Assembly: GCA_018714695.1 (NCBI GenBank)
Contig: DVNB01000087.1
Location: 1 to 64,000, forward strand
Length of the DNA: 64,000 nucleotides
Direction of reading: 5' to 3'
DNA from: Candidatus Ornithomonoglobus merdipullorum
Lineage (GTDB): Bacteria; Bacillota; Clostridia; UBA1381
The translations under genes and the position numbers were made by a program. This document shows positions 34,852 through 41,934 of this stretch, in pieces. Numbering within the stretch: position 1 is the first letter of the stretch; every line of letters starts with the position of its first letter. The notes beneath the pieces are model-generated. The model worked only from the letters and a program-made list of their open reading frames with translations. It ran no database searches and had not been told where the DNA came from.

Positions 34852-35238
34852 CTAATTTTGTATATATTTTTTCATTTTGGCAAGGGTATCCTCGCTCAAT
34901 TTTCCCGATATAACAGAAGCGTCGGCAAGTGCGTCTTCGTAGCTTATCCCGAGAGCGGCAGAAAGAAAACGCGCCGCTGTGTCATCCTTTTCCGTTATTC
35001 TCTCAGCCTCGGCTGTTCCGTTTTCAGTGAGGAAAATACTGCCGTAAGGGCGATGTTCTACCAGACCGATGTTCTTGAGAGCGTTCACTGCTCTGTTCAC
35101 GCTCGGCTTTGATATGCCGAGAAATTTTGATATGTCCGTTATTCTGACCTCGGTGTATTTGAGTGACAGCTTATACACCGCCTTCAGATATTCCTTGAGC
35201 GCGTCGGAAATATCGGCGCGGTTTTTCGTTGTCGTCAT
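34852..35238 (-). CDS. DtxR/MntR-fold transcriptional regulator with altered metal site
   Basis: The 128-residue protein has the winged-helix domain of metal-dependent repressors (ITDISKFLGISKPSVNRAVNALKNIGLVEHRPYGSIFLTENG) and the helical dimerisation domain, but no SH3-like third domain, as in MntR. By my alignment from memory the positions that bind metal in MntR/DtxR (first-helix Asp and Glu, the His of the RHELLE helix, and the Glu/Cys-x-x-Glu-His motif) read Glu, Lys, Asp and SxxSG here, so the usual metal site looks lost. GGAGG precedes the start. A TTAGC-N4-GCTAA palindrome lies by its upstream promoter and inside the promoter divergent from feoAB. Confidence 0.85.
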   Translation of the reverse strand: MTTTKNRADISDALKEYLKAVYKLSLKYTEVRITDISKFLGISKPSVNRAVNALKNIGLVEHRPYGSIFLTENGTAEAERITEKDDTAARFLSAALGISYEDALADASVISGKLSEDTLAKMKKYIQN

Positions 35239-35272
35239 GATATTACCTCCGTAAACGATTTTTATATAATAA

Positions 35273-35312
35273 AAAACGAGGGTTCAAGGCAAAAGCCTCA
35301 AACCCTCGTTGG
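35273..35312 (-). terminator. Terminator hairpin upstream of the DtxR-fold gene
   Basis: AACGAGGGTT/AACCCTCGTT with an inner AGGC/GCCT, followed on the minus strand by TTTTTTATT. It either ends the P-ATPase transcript or, because a good promoter lies between that gene and the hairpin, acts as an attenuator in the regulator's leader. Confidence 0.85.
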
Positions 35313-35343
35313 TTTTCTGATCTGTTATTTACACTGTTACTTT

Positions 35344-35392
35344 ATTATATAACAAATGACCGTTAGTTTCAAGTGTTTTTAGCATCCGCTAA
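35344..35392 (-). promoter_or_regulatory. Promoter with adjacent TTAGC-N4-GCTAA operator
   Basis: On the minus strand TTGAAA (35367-35372), 17 bases, TATAAT (35344-35349). Directly upstream of the -35 is the palindrome TTAGC-GGAT-GCTAA (35379-35392) within a longer T5/A5-flanked symmetry. The half-sites and gap equal those at 11734-11747. Confidence 0.7.
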
Positions 35393-35456
35393 AAAAATTA
35401 AGTAAATGTATACAAAACCGCATCTTAAAATTGTTTTGGCATCGTCATGATAACCA

Positions 35457-38018
35457 TCAGCTTCTGCGGCTTATCACTGCCTTCTGAAGCTCGACTATCA
35501 CGATCGGCAGCATCGAAAGCAGCAGTGAAACGGCAAGGCAGGGTCCGCTTAAGGGCACGGCGCCGAAAAGGTTTGCCGCCGCGGGTATGCTTATCACCGC
35601 AAGCTGTGCAGCAATGCCAAGTATCAAAGCCGCGGCGAGATATTTGTTTTTGAAAAGACCCGCTTTTATTACCGAATGTTCACTGCGCATATTGAAAGCG
35701 TGGAACAGCTGTGAAACGCTCAGCACGAAAAATGACATCGTTCGTGCCGCTGCTTCGTTTCCGGTGAGACACATCCCTATCGAGCGGGCAAGCACTGCCA
35801 GAGCGCCTATCATGAGTCCCTCGAAAGCGATGGATGCCCAAAGCCCTGCCGAGAATATTCCCTTTTTGGGATCGAGGGGCTTTCTGGTCATTATATCGTC
35901 GTCGGGAGGATCTAACCCGAGCGCGATGGCGGGGAAGGAGTCCGTTACTAGGTTCACCCACAGCAGTTCTATCGCGGTAAGCGGGGCGGAGCAGCCGAAG
36001 ATCAGCCCGAAGAGTACCGTCAGTATCTCGCCGATATTGCTGGAGAGCAGAAATTTCACAGTCTTTTTTATATTATCGAATATTGCCCTGCCCTCGCGCA
36101 CCGCCGATACTATAGTGGCGAAGTTGTCATCGGTCAGTATCATGTCGGATGCGGATTTTGCAACGTCGGTTCCTGTTATGCCCATGCTGCAGCCTATGTC
36201 CGCCTGCGAGAGCGCGGGAGCGTCGTTGACTCCGTCGCCGGTCATAGCCGTTACCTCGCCGTTTGCTTTGAGTGCGCGGATTATCCTTGATTTGTGCTCG
36301 GGAGTTACGCGTGCAAAAACGCTGTTGTCTCTTACGACTGAACGAAGTGCATCGTCGTCTGCGGCATCAAGCTCCGTGCCTGTAACAGCCTTTGAATCCT
36401 TGTCGGCGATGCCGGTCATCCTAGCTATCGCAAGCGCAGTCTCCGCGTGATCGCCTGTTATCATAACGGTGCGTATCCCGGCTTTGCGGCAGGTCTTTAC
36501 CGCCTCGCATGCCTCGGGACGCGGCGGATCAGCAATGCCTGCCATACCGGCATATACGAGATCGTATTCCCGGACCTCGCTCCCGGAGCTGTCGTCACGG
36601 TATGCGCAGGCTATGACGCGCAGCGCGTTTTCTGCCATTTCCGAGTTTTCCTTCATTATCTTTCTGCGAAGCTCGCTTGTCATAGGCACAGTCTTTGTTG
36701 CCGTGCGGTATCTGCCGCAGAGCGGAAGGACGAATTCCGGAGCGCCTTTTACGATCGTCCTCACGCCGCTGCCGTATCGGCAAAGCACGGACATACGCTT
36801 TCTCACAGAGTCAAAAGGCACAAAGGAGAGCCTCGGGTATAGTGTGCTGTAGGCGTCGGCGTGTATCCCTCGCCGCTTTGCCGCATCGGTTATAGCGCGG
36901 TCGGTCGGGTTCATATATTCTCCGTTTTCGGAGCAGAGCGAGCACAGCTCCAGCAGCAGCCTGTCGTCGCGCGAGCGTATGTCATGGACGCTCATCCTGT
37001 TCTGCGTCAGCGTCCCTGTCTTGTCGGTGCAGATGACAGTTGCGCAGCCCAGAGTCTCAACAGAAGGAAGATTCCTGACTATCGCATTTTTTGAGGACAT
37101 CCGCATCACGCCGAGAGCGAGGACTATGGTGACGATAGCCGGAAGCCCTTCGGGTATGGCAGCCACGGCAAGCGATACGGAGGTCATGAACATCTCAAAC
37201 GGAGGTATCCGTTTTATCATGCCTATCACAAATATAACGCCGCAGATCATAAGCGCCGCAACACCGAGCGTTTTCCCCGTATCGGCAAGACGCTTTTGCA
37301 GCGGTGTTTCCTCAGGCTCGCTTTCAAGAAGCATCGAGGCGATCTTGCCTACTTCTGTATCCATGCCCGTTCTGACCACGACCGCCTCTGCCGCGCCGCT
37401 CAATATATGAGTCGATGCGTGGACCATGTTTTTCATGTCCCCGACTGCCGTAAGACCGTCAAGAACCAGATCAGCATCCTTTGTTACCGGATGGGATTCG
37501 CCGGTGAGCGGAGATTCGTCGGCGGTGAGCCCGTCGGATGAGATCAGCCGACAATCGGCGCAGACCATGTCCCCGGCGCGCAGACGTATGATGTCTCCGG
37601 GAACGATCTCCTCAGAATCGATACGCGATTCGCGCCCTCCTCTGATAACGATGGTATGCGGAGAGGAAAGGCGCCTGAGCGCTTCGAGCGAGTGCTCAGC
37701 GCGCGTCTCCTGTATTACGCCCAGAAGCGCGTTTAAGGTCACTATTGCGATTATGATCAGCGGCTCGGTGAGATCCGGCTCGCCCGACAGCAGTGACGTC
37801 ACATATGAGACCGCAGCCGCGGCGATCAGTATGATTATCATAAAATCGCTGAACTGTGCTATAAAACGTTTGAGCAGTGAACGGTGTTTCCGCTCCTCGA
37901 TCCTGTTCCTGCCGTTTTTTAAAAGCCGTGAGCTGGCTTCTCTTTCGTCAAGCCCGTTTTTTGTGTCGGTCTTTAGCCGCTTTGCGGCTTCCTCCGCGGT
38001 CATCTCATGAAATTCCAT
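35457..38018 (-). CDS. Calcium-type P-type ATPase (P2 class)
   Basis: The 853-residue pump exports cations, most likely Ca2+, from the cytoplasm. Landmarks in order are the N-terminal cation-ATPase domain, TGES in the actuator domain, IPEGLP in M4, CTDKTGTLTQNRM with the phosphorylated aspartate, MTGDGVNDAP in the hinge, NIGEI in M5 and NLVTDSFPA in M6. The M4 Glu, M5 Asn/Glu and M6 Asn/Thr/Asp match the SERCA-type calcium ligands. The start at 38018 follows GGAGGTGG; a 37-residue upstream extension is rejected. It is the gene before the DtxR-fold regulator. Confidence 0.93.
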   Translation of the reverse strand: MEFHEMTAEEAAKRLKTDTKNGLDEREASSRLLKNGRNRIEERKHRSLLKRFIAQFSDFMIIILIAAAAVSYVTSLLSGEPDLTEPLIIIAIVTLNALLGVIQETRAEHSLEALRRLSSPHTIVIRGGRESRIDSEEIVPGDIIRLRAGDMVCADCRLISSDGLTADESPLTGESHPVTKDADLVLDGLTAVGDMKNMVHASTHILSGAAEAVVVRTGMDTEVGKIASMLLESEPEETPLQKRLADTGKTLGVAALMICGVIFVIGMIKRIPPFEMFMTSVSLAVAAIPEGLPAIVTIVLALGVMRMSSKNAIVRNLPSVETLGCATVICTDKTGTLTQNRMSVHDIRSRDDRLLLELCSLCSENGEYMNPTDRAITDAAKRRGIHADAYSTLYPRLSFVPFDSVRKRMSVLCRYGSGVRTIVKGAPEFVLPLCGRYRTATKTVPMTSELRRKIMKENSEMAENALRVIACAYRDDSSGSEVREYDLVYAGMAGIADPPRPEACEAVKTCRKAGIRTVMITGDHAETALAIARMTGIADKDSKAVTGTELDAADDDALRSVVRDNSVFARVTPEHKSRIIRALKANGEVTAMTGDGVNDAPALSQADIGCSMGITGTDVAKSASDMILTDDNFATIVSAVREGRAIFDNIKKTVKFLLSSNIGEILTVLFGLIFGCSAPLTAIELLWVNLVTDSFPAIALGLDPPDDDIMTRKPLDPKKGIFSAGLWASIAFEGLMIGALAVLARSIGMCLTGNEAAARTMSFFVLSVSQLFHAFNMRSEHSVIKAGLFKNKYLAAALILGIAAQLAVISIPAAANLFGAVPLSGPCLAVSLLLSMLPIVIVELQKAVISRRS

Positions 38019-38151
38019 GTTTCCACCTCCGTTTGTATGCGCGGCGCAAGGCGCCGGCGCCGCGTTCCGAAATAATGTACATTCAGTGTTAGATAAATAT
38101 GTGCAAAACGCCGAAATTATAACAAACAAGCACTTTTATGCAAAAAAGATT

Positions 38152-38180
38152 TTGTGTCCCACGGCAGTTTATGCTATAAT
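38152..38180 (+). promoter_or_regulatory. Promoter of the transposase-like small gene
   Basis: TTGTGT (38152-38157), 17 bases, TATAAT (38175-38180). Confidence 0.6.
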
Positions 38181-38214
38181 AGATATATAAAATACATATG
38201 AGGAGGGACATTAA

Positions 38215-38760
38215 ATGGCGAGAAAGGCGAGAGAAGTAAGCAGCACGGGAATGTATGCGGTTTCGGTAAAGACGAACGGCAAGGTGTTTGCATCGGAAGA
38301 GGCGCGAGGACTTTTCGTGGATTGTCTTGAAAAGTTTCTCGGCGGCGGGGCAAAGGGACTGAGGTTCACGGATGACGGTGCGGAGATGCTTATAAGCGAG
38401 ACAGAGCGCGGGATCTCTGCCGACATGAAGTCGGTAATGACATCTTTTTCGCGCAGCTGCAATAAGCTCATGGGTACAACGGGAAAGATATTTGCAGGCA
38501 GATTCGGGAGTGTCCCGATCGAGAGCGCGGAGCATGAGGCGGAATATATGGCATATCTTTCGGTGGATCGCGTGATGGTATCAGAGGAGAACGATGATGA
38601 GAAGCCCGGGAACGCTGCCGAAGCGGAGCAGGATACGTGCGGGCCGGAGACGGAGTGCGCGGAGGCGGAAGATCAACCGGAGGAAGACGTACCGGCGGAG
38701 CCTAAGGAGGAGAGCGGAGCCAAGAGATGGCATGACGATATACCGGTATGGATGCTTTAA
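38215..38760 (+). CDS. Y1 (IS200-like) transposase relative lacking the HUH motif, probably domesticated
   Basis: Residues 1-122 of this 181-residue protein follow the plan of REP-associated tyrosine transposases: MARKAREVSSTGMYAV (usually RxxSxTGxYHV), an EEARGLFVDCLEKFL helix, LISETERGISADMKSVM, the SRSCNKLMGTTGKIFAGRFGS segment (usually ...GHLFQDRFKS) and a final helix with YLSVDRV. The metal-binding HVHLL motif is replaced by AEMLI, so strand cleavage should be lost; a tyrosine near residue 116 may remain. The last 55 residues are an acidic tail. It has its own promoter and ribosome site and no terminal repeats are visible. A DNA/RNA-binding or regulatory role is inference. Confidence 0.6.
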   Translation: MARKAREVSSTGMYAVSVKTNGKVFASEEARGLFVDCLEKFLGGGAKGLRFTDDGAEMLISETERGISADMKSVMTSFSRSCNKLMGTTGKIFAGRFGSVPIESAEHEAEYMAYLSVDRVMVSEENDDEKPGNAAEAEQDTCGPETECAEAEDQPEEDVPAEPKEESGAKRWHDDIPVWML

Positions 38761-38873
38761 GCTGTCGTTTCGAGGCGGATATTGTCGGACGGCAGATGTA
38801 ATTTTTTAAAGAAACGGCGCATATAATTACCTAGAAGGAACATCTTTTCACAAATGATCAAGGAGGTAATTTT

Positions 38874-39635
38874 ATGCGCTTTTTTGTATTCAATAAAAAG
38901 CAACTTATTTTCGCGGTTCTTGCCGCGGCTGCGGTGATCGCGGTGTGTCTTGGTTCGGGACGGGCGGTGATGACATTTCTTGTCGGAGGACGCGAGATAC
39001 CTATTTACAGCGTTGAACGGTCCGACAACAAGATCGCTCTTACATTTGACTGCGCGTGGGGAGACGAGGACATAGACGCCGTTATAGACGCGCTCTCCTC
39101 AAGGAACTGCGGCGCCACGTTCTTCGTTACAGGTAAATGGGCTGAGGATCATGGAAGCTCTCTTAACAAGCTGTATCGCGCAGGATTTGAGATCGGCACG
39201 CATTCGTACAATCATGCCGATTACACAGAGCTGAGCTCGGATGAGATCATAGAGGACACAGAGCGGAGCGAGCGCGCGGTAAGGAAGGTGACAGGAGCGG
39301 AGACAAGGCTCATGCGCGCGCCATCCGGCGCATATAACGATAATGTCGTAAGGACCATTGAGGACAGCGGCAGGACATACGTTCAGTGGTCTGTGGACGG
39401 GCTCGACTACGGCGAGACTACCGCGGACGAGATATACAGCCGTGTCGCGGAAAATACGGAATCGGGGGATATAATCCTGCTCCACTGCGGCACAGAGCAC
39501 ACGGCGGAGGCGCTGCCGAGAATTTTGGATACTCTTACCGAAAAATACGAGCTTGTGACAGTATCGGAGCTTATTTACAAGGATAATTATGTGATCGATC
39601 ATGCCGGCAGGCAGTCGCAGCGGCAATTATATTGA
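38874..39635 (+). CDS. Polysaccharide deacetylase, PdaB/sporulation type
   Basis: The 253-residue protein starts MRFFVFNKKQLIF and has one N-terminal membrane segment (about 10-30), as in PdaB. The NodB (CE4) domain carries ALTFDCAWGDED with the metal/catalytic aspartates near residues 62-65, the zinc histidines in GTHSYNH near 120, RAPSG near 147 and ILLHCG near 206. It would deacetylate peptidoglycan or a related polymer outside the membrane; PdaB relatives act late in sporulation. An AAGGAGG site precedes the start. No specific sporulation promoter could be established. Confidence 0.88.
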   Translation: MRFFVFNKKQLIFAVLAAAAVIAVCLGSGRAVMTFLVGGREIPIYSVERSDNKIALTFDCAWGDEDIDAVIDALSSRNCGATFFVTGKWAEDHGSSLNKLYRAGFEIGTHSYNHADYTELSSDEIIEDTERSERAVRKVTGAETRLMRAPSGAYNDNVVRTIEDSGRTYVQWSVDGLDYGETTADEIYSRVAENTESGDIILLHCGTEHTAEALPRILDTLTEKYELVTVSELIYKDNYVIDHAGRQSQRQLY

Positions 39636-39698
39636 ATTTTGCACTATATCTCTTTTTAAACGGAGCATTTTTTGTACATTAATTTTTTGTGAATGCAC

Positions 39699-39727
39699 TT
39701 GCATTTGAAAATAAAACATGGTATTAT
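39699..39727 (+). promoter_or_regulatory. Promoter of the GH43-like gene
   Basis: TTGCAT (39699-39704), 17 bases, TATTAT (39722-39727). Confidence 0.6.
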
Positions 39728-39797
39728 ACATGGGTTGCAGCAAATGAGAGAAACTGCTGCATGACATTATTTTCGATGCTTTAGAGAGAGGTATATT

Positions 39798-40736
39798 ATG
39801 GATAAGGAATTAGGCTACAGAAGCCCACTGGTCTATCAGAGGGCGGATCCGTTCGTGCTGCTGCATGACGGCGTATACTATTTTACGGGCTCGGTGCCGC
39901 AGTATGACTGCATAGAGCTGCGCTGTGCCAAGACGCTCAATGATCTTGCGTTCGCAAATTCGAAGATCATATGGAGAAAGCATGACAAGGGCCCTATGGG
40001 CGCGCATATATGGGCGCCGGAGATCCATTATTTCAATAATAAATGGTACATATATTTCACCGCGGGTGACGCCGAGGACATATGGGCAATACGTCCGTAT
40101 GTGCTAGAATGCGACGGAGACCCTATGAACGATGAATGGCGTGAGCTTGGAAGAGTGGATGTTGGGCACGAAAGCTTTTCGCTCGACATGACGGCGTTTT
40201 TCGTAAAGGGAAGGTTCTATACGGCGTGGGCGCAGACGATAGATCCGGAGATCGGCTCGGAGATATTTATTGCGGAGATGAAGGATGCTGTGACTCGAAA
40301 AAGCGAGCCGGTGAGCATAACGAAGCCGGAGTATGACTGGGAGAAGCTTGGTTTTTCGGTAAACGAGGGCCCGGCGGTGCTCGTTCACGAAGGAAAGGTG
40401 ATACTTACGTATTCTGCTTCAGATACGGGCTGGCGCTATTGTATGGGTATGCTCTGGGCATATGAGGATGCGGATCTTCTCGATCCGGCGTCGTGGCACA
40501 AGAGTGAGAAGCCGGTGTTCATGACGAGCGAGAAGAATAAGCAGTACGGACCGGGGCACAACAGCTTTACGACCGACGGCGACGATCATGTGCTTGTGTA
40601 TCACAGCAGAAATTATAAGGATATTATCGGCGATCCGCTTGAGGATCCGAACCGTCACGCAAGGGCGAAGAGGTTCGATTTCGATGAAAACGGGCTCCCC
40701 GTATTCGGTGAGCCTGTGCCGGACAATGAGATATGA
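39798..40736 (+). CDS. Glycoside hydrolase family 43-like protein
   Basis: The 312-residue protein has no signal peptide and is probably cytoplasmic. The five-bladed propeller motifs are visible: base aspartate in RADPFVLLHDGVYYFTG (Asp17), the pKa-modulating aspartate region SLDMTAFFV near 130, the acid glutamate in VNEGPAVLVHEGK near 195, WAPEIHYFNNKWYIYF near 74, and GPGHNSFTTDGDD near 252. This fits GH43 alpha-L-arabinofuranosidases/beta-xylosidases acting on imported oligosaccharides. Exact activity is not determined. It is a single-gene unit with promoter and terminator. Confidence 0.85.
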   Translation: MDKELGYRSPLVYQRADPFVLLHDGVYYFTGSVPQYDCIELRCAKTLNDLAFANSKIIWRKHDKGPMGAHIWAPEIHYFNNKWYIYFTAGDAEDIWAIRPYVLECDGDPMNDEWRELGRVDVGHESFSLDMTAFFVKGRFYTAWAQTIDPEIGSEIFIAEMKDAVTRKSEPVSITKPEYDWEKLGFSVNEGPAVLVHEGKVILTYSASDTGWRYCMGMLWAYEDADLLDPASWHKSEKPVFMTSEKNKQYGPGHNSFTTDGDDHVLVYHSRNYKDIIGDPLEDPNRHARAKRFDFDENGLPVFGEPVPDNEI

Positions 40737-40750
40737 GATAAATATATAAA

Positions 40751-40791
40751 CAGCACCAAAGCTCATCCCGAACAGATGAGCTTTGGTGCTG
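40751..40791. terminator. Bidirectional terminator between GH43-like and SSB-like genes
   Basis: CAGCACCAAAGCTCATC pairs exactly with GATGAGCTTTGGTGCTG; TTGGGTTTTT follows on the plus strand. Confidence 0.88.
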
Positions 40792-40811
40792 TTGGGTTTT
40801 TACAGCCACTT

Positions 40812-41474
40812 TTATTGTGTATGAGCGAGCCTGCTTCCGTTTTTTTCGCGGTCGCTGCGCTCCGCCAGCTCAAGCCTGTTGACGGATACCTCGTAAGCCG
40901 TTTTGGTCACTACCTCGTCTTCGCTCAGCCGTTTTTGATAATTTCTCGATTGGATACGTCCCCATACCTTGACGTTGTCGCCGACGGAGAAGGTGTTTGC
41001 AAACCGCGCGTTTCTGCCCCAGGCTATGACCGGTATGTAGTCGGATTTGTTATAGCTCCTGTTCACCGCTATCAAAAGATCGGTTATCTCGCGTCCGAAC
41101 GGCGTTGTGCGGTAGACAGGCTCTTTGCAGACGAACCCGTTAAGGTAGAGCATATTGGGGTTGTGTCCGTGCGCTCCGGTGCTCTTTCTGATGTCCTTTG
41201 CAAAGATGGTAAGAACCAGCCTGTTCTCTCCGCCGGGCTCATAGCTGTTGTAGGAGCGGAACTGACCTTCGATGTCGACCTTGTCTCCCTCCTTGAAGCT
41301 CTCTCCGGCAAGAAGACGTTCCGATACCATTATGCGCACTGAGTCGTCAGTGCCGCTCAATCTCGGTATACGCAGCGTGAAGGTGTAGAACTTCTCTGCG
41401 TAGATCTCGTGGTTGAATTCGAATTTCCCGGCTATTACTCCCGTTACCTCTGCAAGATTGTTTGTATTGTCCAT
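40812..41474 (-). CDS. SSB-like protein with two tandem OB folds
   Basis: The 220-residue protein carries two single-strand-DNA-binding OB folds. The first spans about 8-105 (AEVTGVIAGKFEFNHEIY...GDKVDIEGQFRSYNS). The second spans about 118-205 (NMLYLNGFVCKEPVYRTTPFGREITDLLIAVNRSY...VKVWGRIQSR), which is the more typical SSB copy. The acidic SSB tail that recruits repair proteins is missing. Such double-OB proteins occur in Clostridia beside the normal SSB; their job is not established. The start at 41474 follows AAGGAGGAT. Confidence 0.85.
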   Translation of the reverse strand: MDNTNNLAEVTGVIAGKFEFNHEIYAEKFYTFTLRIPRLSGTDDSVRIMVSERLLAGESFKEGDKVDIEGQFRSYNSYEPGGENRLVLTIFAKDIRKSTGAHGHNPNMLYLNGFVCKEPVYRTTPFGREITDLLIAVNRSYNKSDYIPVIAWGRNARFANTFSVGDNVKVWGRIQSRNYQKRLSEDEVVTKTAYEVSVNRLELAERSDREKNGSRLAHTQ

Positions 41475-41618
41475 GATAAGATCCTCCTTAGTTGATAAAA
41501 AGCTGTTTTGTTTAAAAATACCCGCCCCAAGCGGCAGGGTCATATTTATTTATATGATGCGGCTCGGAAAAATATTCTTAAAAACGTGTAAAAATCCTCG
41601 CGAGTGCTGGAAAAGGTC

Positions 41619-41647
41619 TTGACAAATATATTCAAAAATGAGATAAT
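41619..41647 (+). promoter_or_regulatory. Promoter of the small membrane protein and possibly valS
   Basis: TTGACA (41619-41624), 17 bases, GATAAT (41642-41647). Confidence 0.75.
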
Positions 41648-41687
41648 ATAAGGCGACGGTGAAAGAAGATGCGAAAGGAGCATTCCG

Positions 41688-41876
41688 ATGGTGATCAAAA
41701 TAATATGTCTGGCTTTGTGCGCGCTGCTTTTGTTTATATGCTACAGGGCGAAGTTTTTTGCCGAGAAGGTGCTGCGCATACCTGAGCCGTCAGATACGCT
41801 GCTGTTCAGGATAAAACTCGCCACGCTTGCCGTGTCGATGATACTGTTCGTATGCGTTATGATATTTGTAAAATAA
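41688..41876 (+). CDS. Small two-pass membrane protein, unknown
   Basis: The 62-residue protein has two hydrophobic helices (about 3-20 and 43-61) joined by a charged loop RAKFFAEKVLRIPEPSDTLLFRIK. It has a clear promoter 40 bases upstream and an AAAGGAG site. It lies 58 bases before valS with no terminator between them, so it may be co-transcribed with it. I do not recognise the family; the loop suggests a small conserved clostridial membrane protein rather than chance. Confidence 0.75.
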   Translation: MVIKIICLALCALLLFICYRAKFFAEKVLRIPEPSDTLLFRIKLATLAVSMILFVCVMIFVK

Positions 41877-41934
41877 CAGGGATAAATCCCGATAAAATAT
41901 GCGGCGGCTGCCGCGGCTGAAAGGAAAAGTGATA

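Noticed and set aside
38019..38129. 37-residue extension of the P-type ATPase
   Set aside because: Not conserved in character, and a strong GGAGGTGG site precedes the later ATG.
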